Part shown: positions 1 through 4,913 of the stretch, one piece after another
How positions within the stretch are numbered: the first letter of the stretch is position 1
Layout: every line of letters begins with the position of its first letter
Source of the DNA: an uncultured Eubacteriales bacterium
Lineage (GTDB): Bacteria; Bacillota_A; Clostridia; Oscillospirales; Oscillospiraceae
Assembly: GCA_949742895.1 (NCBI GenBank)
Contig: CATJRT010000212.1
Span: 1 to 8,639 of the forward strand
DNA: 8,639 bases
Direction: 5' to 3'
Translations under genes and position numbers: made by a program
Notes under the pieces: model-generated
Seen by the model: the letters and a program-made list of their open reading frames with translations, nothing else
Told to the model about the DNA's origin: nothing
Databases searched by the model: none

Positions 1-421
1 GGCCGTGGTGCTGTACCATGACGGCGAAGCCCTGTATCTGGCCCCCGAGCTGGAGGCCCGGGCGCAGGAGCAGCAGGCGCAATTTACCGAGGACGACCCA
101 CGGCGCGGGCTGGTGGAGTACTTCCTGGCTGTCCTACTCCCGGCGGATTGGAAAACCAGGAACAAGGAAGAGCGGCAGAGCTGGTTCATGGAGAGCGCGT
201 CTATCAGGAAGGTTGGGGAAATCCCTCGGGAGTACATCAGCGCCGTGGAGATTTGGGCCGAGTGCTTCGGGAACAACCCAAGCCGTTTCCCCCGGCAGGA
301 CCGGGGAGAGGTCAACGCTATTCTGCGGCAGATTCCGGGCTGGAAAGAGGAAACTGGGCGTCAACGGTGCGGTCCGTATGGGCTTCAGATCCGTTTCCGG
401 CGGGTATCCACAGGTGCGTGA
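1..421 (+). CDS. Virulence-associated E (VapE)-type phage primase/helicase, C-terminal fragment
   Basis: This is the tail of a gene that begins upstream of the window; the frame is open from base 2 and ends at TGA 419-421. Seen: an acidic TEDDPRRGLVEYFL segment, then a PADW...EERQSWF stretch, VGEIPREYISAVEIWAECFG, DRGEVNAILRQIPGW and a closing RCGPYGLQIRFRR. In my knowledge of the family, this order (acidic linker, 'VCAxEIWxECxG', 'xxxNAILRxLPGW', 'YGxQ') is the C-terminal region of VapE/D5-like proteins. These replace or assist the replicative primase-helicase in Firmicute phages. The P-loop ATPase core lies upstream and cannot be checked here. The gene heads the early replication block and is followed by an AT-rich gap, a usual place for a phage origin. 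Family assignment is fairly sure; exact enzymatic role is inferred. Confidence 0.8.
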   Translation, partial: AVVLYHDGEALYLAPELEARAQEQQAQFTEDDPRRGLVEYFLAVLLPADWKTRNKEERQSWFMESASIRKVGEIPREYISAVEIWAECFGNNPSRFPRQDRGEVNAILRQIPGWKEETGRQRCGPYGLQIRFRRVSTGA

Positions 422-436
422 ATAGTTGGTATGGGA

Positions 437-626
437 GATACAAGCGCTGTATCGCGGTATCACCGACGTATCGTAAAGAAAGATACGGGTTAGCGACAAG
501 TATTTTAATGCGGTACGGGGTTCTGTATCTCCTGTATCACTATTGTATTAAGAAATTAAAATTAAATAGAAAAAATCGCTTTGCGCGCTTTATACGCGTA
601 TATGTATAAAGAAAAGCATTTGATAC
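437..626. repeat. Cluster of GTATC/GATAC pentamers in the AT-rich gap (possible iterons/origin)
   Basis: The 241 bases between the VapE stop and the next gene contain no convincing gene and are clearly more AT-rich than the flanking genes. Seen: GTATC at 449, 457, 468, 525 and 534, and its reverse complement GATAC at 437, 482 and 622, with near-copies GTATT at 500 and 545. The copies at 467-472 and 482-487 form a 6-bp inverted repeat CGTATC/GATACG around a 9-nt loop. Spacing is irregular (8, 11, 12 or 14 nt among the first five). Inference: binding sites for a replication initiator or repressor, or simple drift of a degenerate repeat downstream of the primase gene. No DnaA box was recognised. 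Confidence 0.35.
581..611 (+). promoter_or_regulatory. Overlapping inverted repeats and weak candidate promoter upstream of the 72-aa gene
   Basis: Seen: a perfect 8-bp inverted repeat, CTTTATAC at 588-595 and GTATAAAG at 604-611, with an 8-nt spacer, overlapping a perfect 12-bp palindrome TATACGCGTATA at 591-602. A weak promoter could be read as TTGCGC (581-586) and TATAAA (605-610) with an 18-nt spacer, so the repeat would cover the core promoter like an operator. The next start codon is 52 nt downstream of the candidate -10. No regulator is assigned; the -35 is poor, so the promoter reading is tentative while the repeats themselves are exact. Confidence 0.35.
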
Positions 627-662
627 GCTACTTTAGCGACGCCGAGAATAAAGGGGGCTACG

Positions 663-881
663 ATGAAAGTTACATTTTATGGTGCCGACGCCAAAAACTG
701 GCTACAGAAATTTTTAAGCTCTGGGCCTGAGAATATCTCTATTGTTAAAACGGTTGCTAGATCGGAGGGCTTCACAAAAGGTGAGTTGAACCGAGCAAGG
801 AAGTTGTTGGGGGTAAAAACTATACAGCCCTCTCCCAATACCTGGCTGTGGTCTTTACCTAAAAACTCCAAGCGGTTATGA
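663..881 (+). CDS. Small winged-helix-like phage protein (72 aa)
   Basis: The protein starts at ATG 663 after a GGGGG ribosome-binding stretch (653-657). It reads as one compact domain: an N-terminal helix (AKNWLQKFLSSGP), then 'ISIVKTVARSEGFTKGELNRARKLLGVKTI' and a terminal 'NTWLWSLPK'. The pattern 'LxxxLxxGPxxxxxxxxxAxxxGFxxxxLxRAxKxLGVKxxxxxxxWxWxLP' resembles the winged-helix tail often found at the C-terminus of phage AAA/RepA-like helicases and bifunctional primase-polymerases. Here it stands alone. It sits between the VapE tail and a VRR-NUC nuclease, so a DNA-binding role in replication or regulation is plausible but inferred. Its base composition is more AT-rich than that of the neighbouring nuclease and helicase genes, hinting at separate acquisition or erosion of a larger ancestor. 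Confidence 0.6.
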   Translation: MKVTFYGADAKNWLQKFLSSGPENISIVKTVARSEGFTKGELNRARKLLGVKTIQPSPNTWLWSLPKNSKRL

Positions 882-895
882 ATTTGGAGGACCCT

Positions 896-1183
896 ATGGA
901 AAAAACAGTAGAGGCGTACCTGCGGGACCAAGTACGCAAGAGCGGCGGACTGGCATTGAAATTGGTCTGCCCCGGCTGGACTGGTGTGCCAGACCGCCTC
1001 ATTCTCTTACCGGGAGGACGGGTATTCTTCGCGGAGACCAAAGACCTGGGGCAAACACCGAAGCGGCGTCAGAGGTATGTGCATAGTCGACTCCGGGAGT
1101 TGGGCTTCACCGTGTTTGTCCCGGACAGTAAAGAGGCGGTGGACCAGATGATGGTTTGCATCATAGAGGATTATGTGCTATGA
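896..1183 (+). CDS. VRR-NUC domain nuclease (95 aa)
   Basis: ATG 896 was chosen because GGAGGA (886-891) lies 4 nt upstream; an in-frame ATG at 878 overlaps the previous stop and lacks such a site. The product is a minimal PD-(D/E)xK-fold nuclease of the VRR-NUC family, which cuts branched or structured DNA. Seen: an N-terminal helix (MEKTVEAYLRDQVRKSGG), then GWTGVPDRLILLPGGRVFFAETK with the expected acidic residue D33 after GVP, followed by E47-x-K49. A basic helix (LGQTPKRRQRYVHSRLRELGF) and a final FVPDSKEAVDQMM strand-helix end the domain. The length is typical of stand-alone phage copies, which are very often encoded just upstream of an SNF2-like helicase, as here. The stop overlaps the next start by 4 nt. 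Role in recombination or replication-intermediate processing is inferred from the family. Confidence 0.85.
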   Translation: MEKTVEAYLRDQVRKSGGLALKLVCPGWTGVPDRLILLPGGRVFFAETKDLGQTPKRRQRYVHSRLRELGFTVFVPDSKEAVDQMMVCIIEDYVL

Positions 1184-1374
1184 ACATCATACAAAAAATT
1201 TTAGGGTACTGTCCCGGTTGTGGAAGATGGTTCAAATACCCAAAACGCCGTCGGCAAAATACAGCATATGAAGATGATGAGAGCAACTATGTAACTTGCT
1301 GCGCGGAGTGCTTTGAAGAGATTGAAGAATACTGGGCCGAGCGATGGGCTGAGTATTATTCCAGTCGGCTGTGA
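1180..1374 (+). CDS. Small zinc-ribbon hypothetical protein (64 aa)
   Basis: The start ATG 1180 overlaps the TGA of the VRR-NUC gene (ATGA), suggesting translational coupling; an in-frame ATG at 1156 has no better support. Seen: CPGC at residues 11-14 and CCAEC at 40-44, giving a C-x2-C ... C-x2-C zinc-ribbon arrangement, separated by a basic segment (KYPKRRRQ) and an acidic one (EDDES). The C-terminus is aromatic and acidic (EEIEEYWAERWAEYYSSRL). I do not recognise a specific family. The position between nuclease and helicase suggests an accessory role in nucleic-acid binding or protein contacts. The gene is more AT-rich than the helicase gene after it. Confidence 0.6.
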   Translation: MNIIQKILGYCPGCGRWFKYPKRRRQNTAYEDDESNYVTCCAECFEEIEEYWAERWAEYYSSRL

Positions 1375-1385
1375 GGTGGTAGGCA

Positions 1386-2750
1386 ATGAAGTATGTACCC
1401 CACGACTATCAGATGTTTTGCATTGACTACGCATTGAGCCACCCCGCCGCCGGCCTGTTCCTGAAACCGGGCATGGGGAAAACATCTATCGCGCTGACGG
1501 CGGCGGATCGGCTTCTGTATGACAGCTTCGAGGTTTCTAAGGTCCTGGTGATTGCCCCCTTGCGGGTGGCGGAGGATACCTGGAGCCGGGAGAGTGAGAA
1601 GTGGGATCACCTGAAGCACCTGCGTGTGAGTCGGGTGCTGGGGAGCGTTCGGGAACGGCGGGCGGCGCTGGCGAGAAAAGCGGACGTGTACTGCATCAAC
1701 CGTGAGAATGTCCCCTGGCTGGTGAAGGAGTACGGGCTTTGCTGGCCCTTCGATATGGTGATTGTCGATGAGCTGTCCAGTTTCCGAAATCCCAGTGCCC
1801 AGCGATTCAAGGCGCTGCGGAAGGTGCGGCCATTGATCAAGCACTTGTGGGGCCTGACGGGGACACCCCGCCCCCGGAGCCTGCTGGATCTGTGGGCCCA
1901 GGTGTACTTACTGGACCAGGGGGCGCGGCTGGGCAGGACCTTCACCGAGTATAAAAACCGTTTCTTCATCCCAGGGCGCCGGAATGGGTACGTGATTTAC
2001 GAATGGATTCCCAGGCCGGGGGCGGCGGATACGATCTATAGCCTGATCTCCGATATTTGCATCAGCCTGGAGACCAAAGGCAACGTGAAGATGCCGGAGC
2101 TGGTAGAAACGGTGCGGCCCGTGGTGTTGTCCCCGGCGGCCCGGGCGCAGTACGACAGCTTGGAGCGGGACGCGATTCTGGCTCTGGAGGGTACTGTCAT
2201 TGACGCAGGGAGCGCGGCAGCTGTCAATGGGAAGCTGATGCAGATTGCCGGGGGCGCGGTCTATGACGAAGACCACTGCGTCCACGAGTTGAACACGGAG
2301 AAGCTGGACGCCCTGGAGGATATTATCGCGGAGGCTGACGGGGAGCCGGTGCTGGTGGCCTATCGGTATCAGCATGAGCGAGATAGGATACTGGCCCGCT
2401 TCCCCCAGGCGGTGCAGCTGAAAGACAGCGACACCATAGCCGCTTGGAACAGGGGCGAGATTCCTATCCTGCTGGCCCATCCCGCCGGGGCGGGGCATGG
2501 GCTGAACCTCCAGGACGGCGGACACATCATCGTGTGGTTCGGCCCGACCTATGACCTGGAGCTGGACGAGCAATTCACGGACCGGCTGTACCGGCAGGGG
2601 CAGAGGTTCACCACCAGCGTGATCTATCTGGTGGCGGAGGGGACCGTGGAACAGGATGCCATGACCGCCCTGCGTGAGAAAGCCGACGGGCAGAATGCCA
2701 TGATGGCCGCAATCAGGGCCAGAATCAAGAAGTACGGAGGTGTGACATGA
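1386..2750 (+). CDS. SNF2-like DEAD/DEAH superfamily 2 helicase/ATPase (454 aa)
   Basis: A complete small SF2 helicase of the kind found in Firmicute phages, starting at ATG 1386 with GAGGTGG (1373-1379) upstream. Motifs in order: Q-like element around Y8-Q9; Walker A KPGMGKTS (K27-S34, lysine K32); motif Ia VLVIAPLRVAEDTW (53-66); motif II VIVDELSSFRN with D128-E129; motif III WGLTGTPRP (155-163); in the second RecA lobe, motif IV region PVLVAYRYQHERDRI; motif V GHGLNLQDG (from G370); motif VI DRLYRQGQ (D399-Q406) with the arginine finger R403. The order and the DELS/RQGQ signatures match the SNF2 group, which translocates on duplex DNA. Together with the VRR-NUC protein it probably remodels or resolves replication/recombination intermediates. 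Its stop overlaps a tiny ORF that may couple translation to the next gene. Confidence 0.9.
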   Translation: MKYVPHDYQMFCIDYALSHPAAGLFLKPGMGKTSIALTAADRLLYDSFEVSKVLVIAPLRVAEDTWSRESEKWDHLKHLRVSRVLGSVRERRAALARKADVYCINRENVPWLVKEYGLCWPFDMVIVDELSSFRNPSAQRFKALRKVRPLIKHLWGLTGTPRPRSLLDLWAQVYLLDQGARLGRTFTEYKNRFFIPGRRNGYVIYEWIPRPGAADTIYSLISDICISLETKGNVKMPELVETVRPVVLSPAARAQYDSLERDAILALEGTVIDAGSAAAVNGKLMQIAGGAVYDEDHCVHELNTEKLDALEDIIAEADGEPVLVAYRYQHERDRILARFPQAVQLKDSDTIAAWNRGEIPILLAHPAGAGHGLNLQDGGHIIVWFGPTYDLELDEQFTDRLYRQGQRFTTSVIYLVAEGTVEQDAMTALREKADGQNAMMAAIRARIKKYGGVT

Positions 2751-2791
2751 CGATGACCGTGGAGGTTTGTAGGGAACGATGGAGCGATTGA
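2747..2791 (+). other. 14-codon ORF overlapping the helicase stop (possible coupling ORF)
   Basis: ATG 2747 overlaps the helicase TGA (ATGA), follows GGAGG (2736-2740), and the 14-codon frame ends at TGA 2789-2791, ten bases past the start codon of the next gene at 2779. The ribosome-binding site is better than the weak AGGGA seen before 2779, so ribosomes ending this mini-ORF could restart at 2779. It may simply be a relic of an earlier start. No peptide function is proposed. Confidence 0.25.
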
Positions 2792-3036
2792 CGAGTAGAG
2801 AGCCAAGGGCCAGCGGGATGCCGGGTGTGTGCTGCACCCATTGTTGCGGTAGCGATTGCCAAGCCGTACAGGGGCATTGTGATGCCGGGTGCTTGTGGGA
2901 AGAAGCTGTATGGGAGCGCCTTGCTGCCTATGAGGATACCGGCCTAACGCCGGAGGAGATCATGGCGCTGATCCCGCCACCCAATGACCCGCTGACCCTG
3001 GAGGAACTGCGGGAGATGGACGAGGATGTGGCGTGA
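2779..3036 (+). CDS. 'MERLT...YEDTGLTPEEI' phage protein, apparently truncated (85 aa)
   Basis: A member of a common but uncharacterised Firmicute phage protein family, recognised by its opening MERLTSRE and the central RLAAYEDTGLTPEEIMAL (seen as ERLAAYEDTGL). Five cysteines and one histidine in the first 36 residues (CCTHCCGSDC...HCDAGC) could bind metal. The C-terminal PLTLEELREMDEDVA normally continues in relatives (I recall 'LREMDGEPVWV...' ending in 'YRRKPE'-like residues). Here TGA at 3034-3036 stops the frame, yet the same frame stays open and protein-like for another 52 codons (separate entry). The function of the family is unknown. The weak ribosome-binding site suggests dependence on translation from upstream. 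Confidence 0.65.
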   Translation: MERLTSREPRASGMPGVCCTHCCGSDCQAVQGHCDAGCLWEEAVWERLAAYEDTGLTPEEIMALIPPPNDPLTLEELREMDEDVA

Positions 3037-3195
3037 GTAGTTCAACCAGGGTATAAAAGCCGGCGGGCACTGGTGAATGTCTGGTGGAAATCAGCCGGGA
3101 TCATCCATCTAACGTTTAGCAATGGGACACATCAGCTTGCAGAGACACTGATGATCAGTGGAGCAAAAATTTACCACCGCAGGCCGGAGGTGTGA
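3037..3195 (+). pseudogene. In-frame continuation of the YEDTGL protein beyond a TGA (C-terminal half cut off)
   Basis: Directly after TGA 3034-3036, in the same frame, 52 sense codons follow before TGA 3193-3195. They read as ordinary protein: VVQPGYKSRRALVNVWWKSA, then GIIHLTFSNGTHQLAETLMI and SGAKIYHRRPEV. The end resembles the 'GKTWLAYRRKPE' finish I recall for this family, and TGA falls where relatives have a tryptophan (MDGEPVWVV against MDEDVA-stop-VV). The simplest reading is a single G-to-A change, TGG to TGA. The closing stop also overlaps a GTG (3192) of the methylase frame in a GTGA pattern usual between real genes. Alternatives are a small protein from GTG 3073 (40 aa, no good ribosome-binding site), occasional readthrough, or a sequencing error. 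Confidence 0.5.
3146..3160. promoter_or_regulatory. 15-bp palindrome upstream of the methylase gene
   Basis: Seen: CACTGAT-G-ATCAGTG, a perfect 7-bp inverted repeat around one central base, 41 nt before the methylase start. It contains a GATC (3153-3156), and CATCAG at 3130-3135 is complementary to CTGATG at 3148-3153, so two exclusive hairpins are possible in RNA. It lies inside what appears to be interrupted coding sequence, so it may be chance. An operator role is only inference. Confidence 0.2.
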
Positions 3196-3200
3196 GAATC

Positions 3201-3650
3201 GTGAATACGGATGTGATGTTTTCTAGTAAAACGGATTTGTGGGAGACGCCGCAGGAGCTGTTCGACCGGCTGAACGACGGATTTCAATTCAGCCTTGACG
3301 TATGCGCTACCCCTGAGAACGCAAAGTGCGAGAAATATTATACGCCGGAGATGGATGGCTTGCCCCAGCCCTGGAATGGCGTGTGCTGGTGCAATCCGCC
3401 TTATGGGCGGGAAATAGGGAAATGGGTCCGTCGGGCGTGGGAGGCATCCGGGGTAGGCAGTACAGTTGTGATGCTGCTGCCTGCCCGCACGGATACACGG
3501 TGGTTTCATGATTACCTGTACCGGCAGCGGCGAGTAGAGCTGCGGTTTCTCCCTGGTAGGCTGAAATTCAGCGGCAGCAAAAACAGTGCGCCGTTTCCAT
3601 CAATGGTCGTCGTGTTCAGACCGGAGGAGGGACTTTATGGCAAGAAATAA
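3201..3650 (+). CDS. Phage DNA N6-adenine methyltransferase (Dam-like, 149 aa)
   Basis: GTG 3201 is preferred because GGAGG (3186-3190) lies 10 nt upstream; GTG 3192 is also in frame but sits directly against that site. The product matches the short phage N-6-adenine methyltransferase family, which moves a methyl group from S-adenosylmethionine to N6 of adenine in DNA. Seen: the family opening NTDVMFSSKTDLWETPQELFDRL, FSLDVCATPENAKCEKYYTPEMDGL with the SAM-binding LDVCA (32-36), the catalytic WCNPPYG (NPPY 65-68), then a helix GKWVRRAWEA, VVMLLPARTDTRWFHDYL and RVELRFLPGRLKFSGSKNSAPFPSMVVVF. The length is normal for the family. Target site cannot be read from the sequence. Likely roles are protection from host restriction or control of phage genes. 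It overlaps the next gene by 14 nt. Confidence 0.9.
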   Translation: MNTDVMFSSKTDLWETPQELFDRLNDGFQFSLDVCATPENAKCEKYYTPEMDGLPQPWNGVCWCNPPYGREIGKWVRRAWEASGVGSTVVMLLPARTDTRWFHDYLYRQRRVELRFLPGRLKFSGSKNSAPFPSMVVVFRPEEGLYGKK

Positions 3651-3864
3651 ATACCCCGGTCCGTGTTACTGCTGCGGAAAGTGGATCGAGCCCGGTTACG
3701 GCCATTTTGAAAAAGTCCGCAACCCGGCACCGGGGAAATCGAAGTGGCGGATCAAATGCGTCAAGTGCGCCAGCGGCAGAGAGCTGACCGACAAAGACCC
3801 TGGCGTGATTTGGGCGAAGAAAGCGGCAAAGGAGGCGGAACACCATGACCAGTCAGCCGATTGA
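3637..3864 (+). CDS. Small zinc-finger phage protein (75 aa)
   Basis: ATG 3637 follows a strong GGAGGAGG (3622-3629) with 7 nt spacing, inside the end of the methylase gene. Seen: C10-Y-C-C13 in GPCYCCGKWIEPGYGHFEK, H23, a basic middle (NPAPGKSKWRIK) and C41-V-K-C44, forming a C-x2-C ... C-x2-C zinc ribbon. The rest is charged (GRELTDKDPGVIWAKKAAKEAEHHDQSAD). Small proteins with a 'CYxCGKxIxPGxGHFE' opening occur beside phage methylase and nuclease genes; no function has been assigned as far as I know. Nucleic-acid binding is a reasonable guess. The 14-nt overlap upstream and 20-nt overlap downstream indicate coupled translation. Confidence 0.65.
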   Translation: MARNKYPGPCYCCGKWIEPGYGHFEKVRNPAPGKSKWRIKCVKCASGRELTDKDPGVIWAKKAAKEAEHHDQSAD

Positions 3865-4198
3865 CAACTTTCTCACTTTCCTTCGGGAGTGTGAGCAGCG
3901 GTACCACATGGCGGAGGCGGACGAGCAGGAGGCCAACGCCGTCACCAATGACATCCACCATTCCTTGGAGCTGGAGCCGCATTCGGATGATGAGGTGCTG
4001 GCGTTGGGCCTGGAGCTGGCGGATGTTCGCAGGAAGCGCCGGGCGGCGAAGGATACCCTGGCGGAGACGGGGTTTGTTCTCGCATTTATGGAAGAGAACC
4101 GGGCCTTCATCAAACGGCTGGAGAATCTACTGGGCGATGTCCGTAGGGCGGAGCGGCTATCGGAGAATCGAATTTACACACCCAGGAGAAGAGTGTAG
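3845..4198 (+). CDS. Charged helical phage protein of unknown function (117 aa)
   Basis: ATG 3845 follows GGAGG (3831-3835) and overlaps the previous gene by 20 nt. The sequence is rich in Glu, Arg and Ala with heptad-like spacing (FLTFLRECEQRYHMAEADEQEANAV near the N-terminus; LGLELADVRRKRRAAKDTLAET and AFIKRLENLLGDVRRAERLSEN further on), so it is probably helical and partly coiled coil. The end NRIYTPRRRV is basic. No enzyme motif, signal peptide or membrane segment is visible. I recall similar 'FLxxCE...VRRxRRAAKD...LLGDVRKAE...YTPR' proteins in Clostridia phages and integrative elements, without known role. It is the last gene of the early block before a change in base composition. Confidence 0.6.
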   Translation: MTSQPIDNFLTFLRECEQRYHMAEADEQEANAVTNDIHHSLELEPHSDDEVLALGLELADVRRKRRAAKDTLAETGFVLAFMEENRAFIKRLENLLGDVRRAERLSENRIYTPRRRV

Positions 4199-4249
4199 GC
4201 TAGGCGATTCTGTGATGAAAATAGCGTTTTAGACAAGGGGGTAGTTGTT

Positions 4250-4720
4250 TTGACAGCGAAGGAATATTTGCGGGAGTTGAAAAGATTAGATACTTGCATA
4301 AATCAAAAGATAACGGAAAAAGACTCCCTTTATTCCGGGTCAATCGGGTCGGCGAGAACGGATGCAGTACCGGTACGCGGCTGCGAAACAACGGCGACTG
4401 TTGAAAAAACGGTTGAGCGGTTGGAAGAGTTGGAGGTGGAGATCAATCGGCAAATTGACGTTTTCGTAGATCAACGGCATACCATTATCGACCAAATCCA
4501 AGCATTGGAAAGCGAACTTTATATCTCCGTTCTATACAAGAGGTATATTGAGTTCAAGAGGTTGGAGGAAATCGCTGTTGAAATGGGCTACGCATACAAA
4601 TATGTGAGTCGTGTACATGGGTGCGCGTTGCAGGCATTTTTCCGTTTGCATGAAGCTGCCATATCGGAGTACGCTTCAAAAAAAAAACAGGCGCTAACTA
4701 AAATTGGGGGAACAAAGTAG
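4250..4720 (+). CDS. DUF1492/ArpU-like sigma-factor-related transcriptional regulator (156 aa)
   Basis: TTG 4250 is taken as start: AAGGGGG (4235-4241) lies 8 nt upstream and the resulting MTAKEYLRELKRLDTCINQKI matches the usual opening of this phage family. A coiled-coil-like middle (EKTVERLEELEVEINRQIDVFVDQRHTIIDQIQAL, about 51-86) leads into a C-terminal helix-turn-helix resembling sigma-70 region 4: LYISVLYKRYIEFKRLEEIAVEMGYAYKYVSRVHGCALQAF (90-130), with the turn near MGYAYKYV. Proteins of this type sit just before the terminase in Firmicute phages and are thought to turn on late genes, as ArpU does. An extended -10 promoter begins 11 nt after its stop. The gene is noticeably more AT-rich than its neighbours, which suggests separate transfer. 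Confidence 0.75.
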   Translation: MTAKEYLRELKRLDTCINQKITEKDSLYSGSIGSARTDAVPVRGCETTATVEKTVERLEELEVEINRQIDVFVDQRHTIIDQIQALESELYISVLYKRYIEFKRLEEIAVEMGYAYKYVSRVHGCALQAFFRLHEAAISEYASKKKQALTKIGGTK

Positions 4721-4730
4721 AATTTAGATG

Positions 4731-4739
4731 TGCTATAAT
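4731..4739 (+). promoter_or_regulatory. Extended -10 promoter after the late regulator
   Basis: Seen: TGC-TATAAT, a consensus -10 (4734-4739) with the upstream TG of an extended -10. At normal spacing (17-18 nt) the -35 position holds GAACAAAG-type sequence with no resemblance to TTGACA; the nearest TTG (4704) is too far away. An extended -10 lacking a -35 is a common layout for promoters that need an activator, and the candidate activator is the gene just upstream. Expected start of transcription is near 4746. Confidence 0.6.
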
Positions 4740-4765
4740 GCTACCGTGGAATCTTAACCGAGCCG

Positions 4766-4800
4766 AGCGGCCTTCTTGAAAAGGGGGCCGCTATTCTTTT
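4766..4800 (+). terminator. Intrinsic terminator-like hairpin just after the promoter
   Basis: Seen: AGCGGCC (4766-4772) pairs perfectly with GGCCGCT (4786-4792), and the inner bases 4773-4777 pair with 4781-4785 using two G-U pairs, giving a 12-bp stem with a 3-nt loop. ATTCTTTT (4793-4800) follows as a moderate U tract. It would end transcripts from the upstream block, but it also lies about 20 nt into the transcript from the 4734 promoter. That promoter would therefore give a short RNA unless polymerase reads through. An attenuation or antitermination arrangement is inferred. Confidence 0.6.
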
Positions 4801-4816
4801 GGGAAGGAGGGGTCAG

Positions 4817-4843
4817 CCGCCGCGTTTCTCCTTTGCGTGGCGG
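4817..4843 (+). promoter_or_regulatory. Leader hairpin with an anti-Shine-Dalgarno loop
   Basis: Seen: CCGCCGCG (4817-4824) pairs with CGTGGCGG (4836-4843) with one G-U pair; the 11-nt loop contains CTCCTTT (4828-4834). That loop is exactly complementary to AAAGGAG (4898-4904), the ribosome-binding site of the membrane-protein gene. Six of its bases (4828-4833) also complement AAGGAG at 4804-4809 just upstream. The leader could thus switch between hiding and exposing the ribosome-binding site. Pyrimidine-rich loops can match purine-rich sites by chance, so this is a hypothesis. The remaining 4844-4897 holds no convincing gene. Confidence 0.3.
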
Positions 4844-4913
4844 TAAAGTCCGGATCGGGTGCTGGTCGCCAACAGTGCCGGGGAAGGGCAAAAGCATAAA
4901 GGAGGAAAACGAC

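Noticed and set aside
437..549. GTATC repeats as a CRISPR array
   Set aside because: Units are only 5 bases with irregular 8-14 nt spacing and occur in both orientations; no cas gene is present.
148..609. 153-codon plus-strand frame overlapping the VapE tail and the AT-rich gap
   Set aside because: It runs out of frame through conserved VapE motifs and then through repeats; no ribosome-binding site precedes its start.
1356..2837. Long minus-strand open frames opposite the helicase gene
   Set aside because: They lie wholly opposite a helicase with all motifs in place, and their translations are Pro/His/Arg-rich and low in recognisable structure, as expected for the complement of GC-rich genes.
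3037..3195. TGA recoded as tryptophan in this phage
   Set aside because: Many other genes here end in TGA in overlap with the next start, including the nuclease, helicase and IbrA/IbrB-like genes, so general recoding would fuse them.
4776..4913. Upstream extension of the membrane protein to TTG 4776
   Set aside because: The extension overlaps the terminator-like hairpin, has no ribosome-binding site and is not hydrophobic; GTG 4914 has a strong site.
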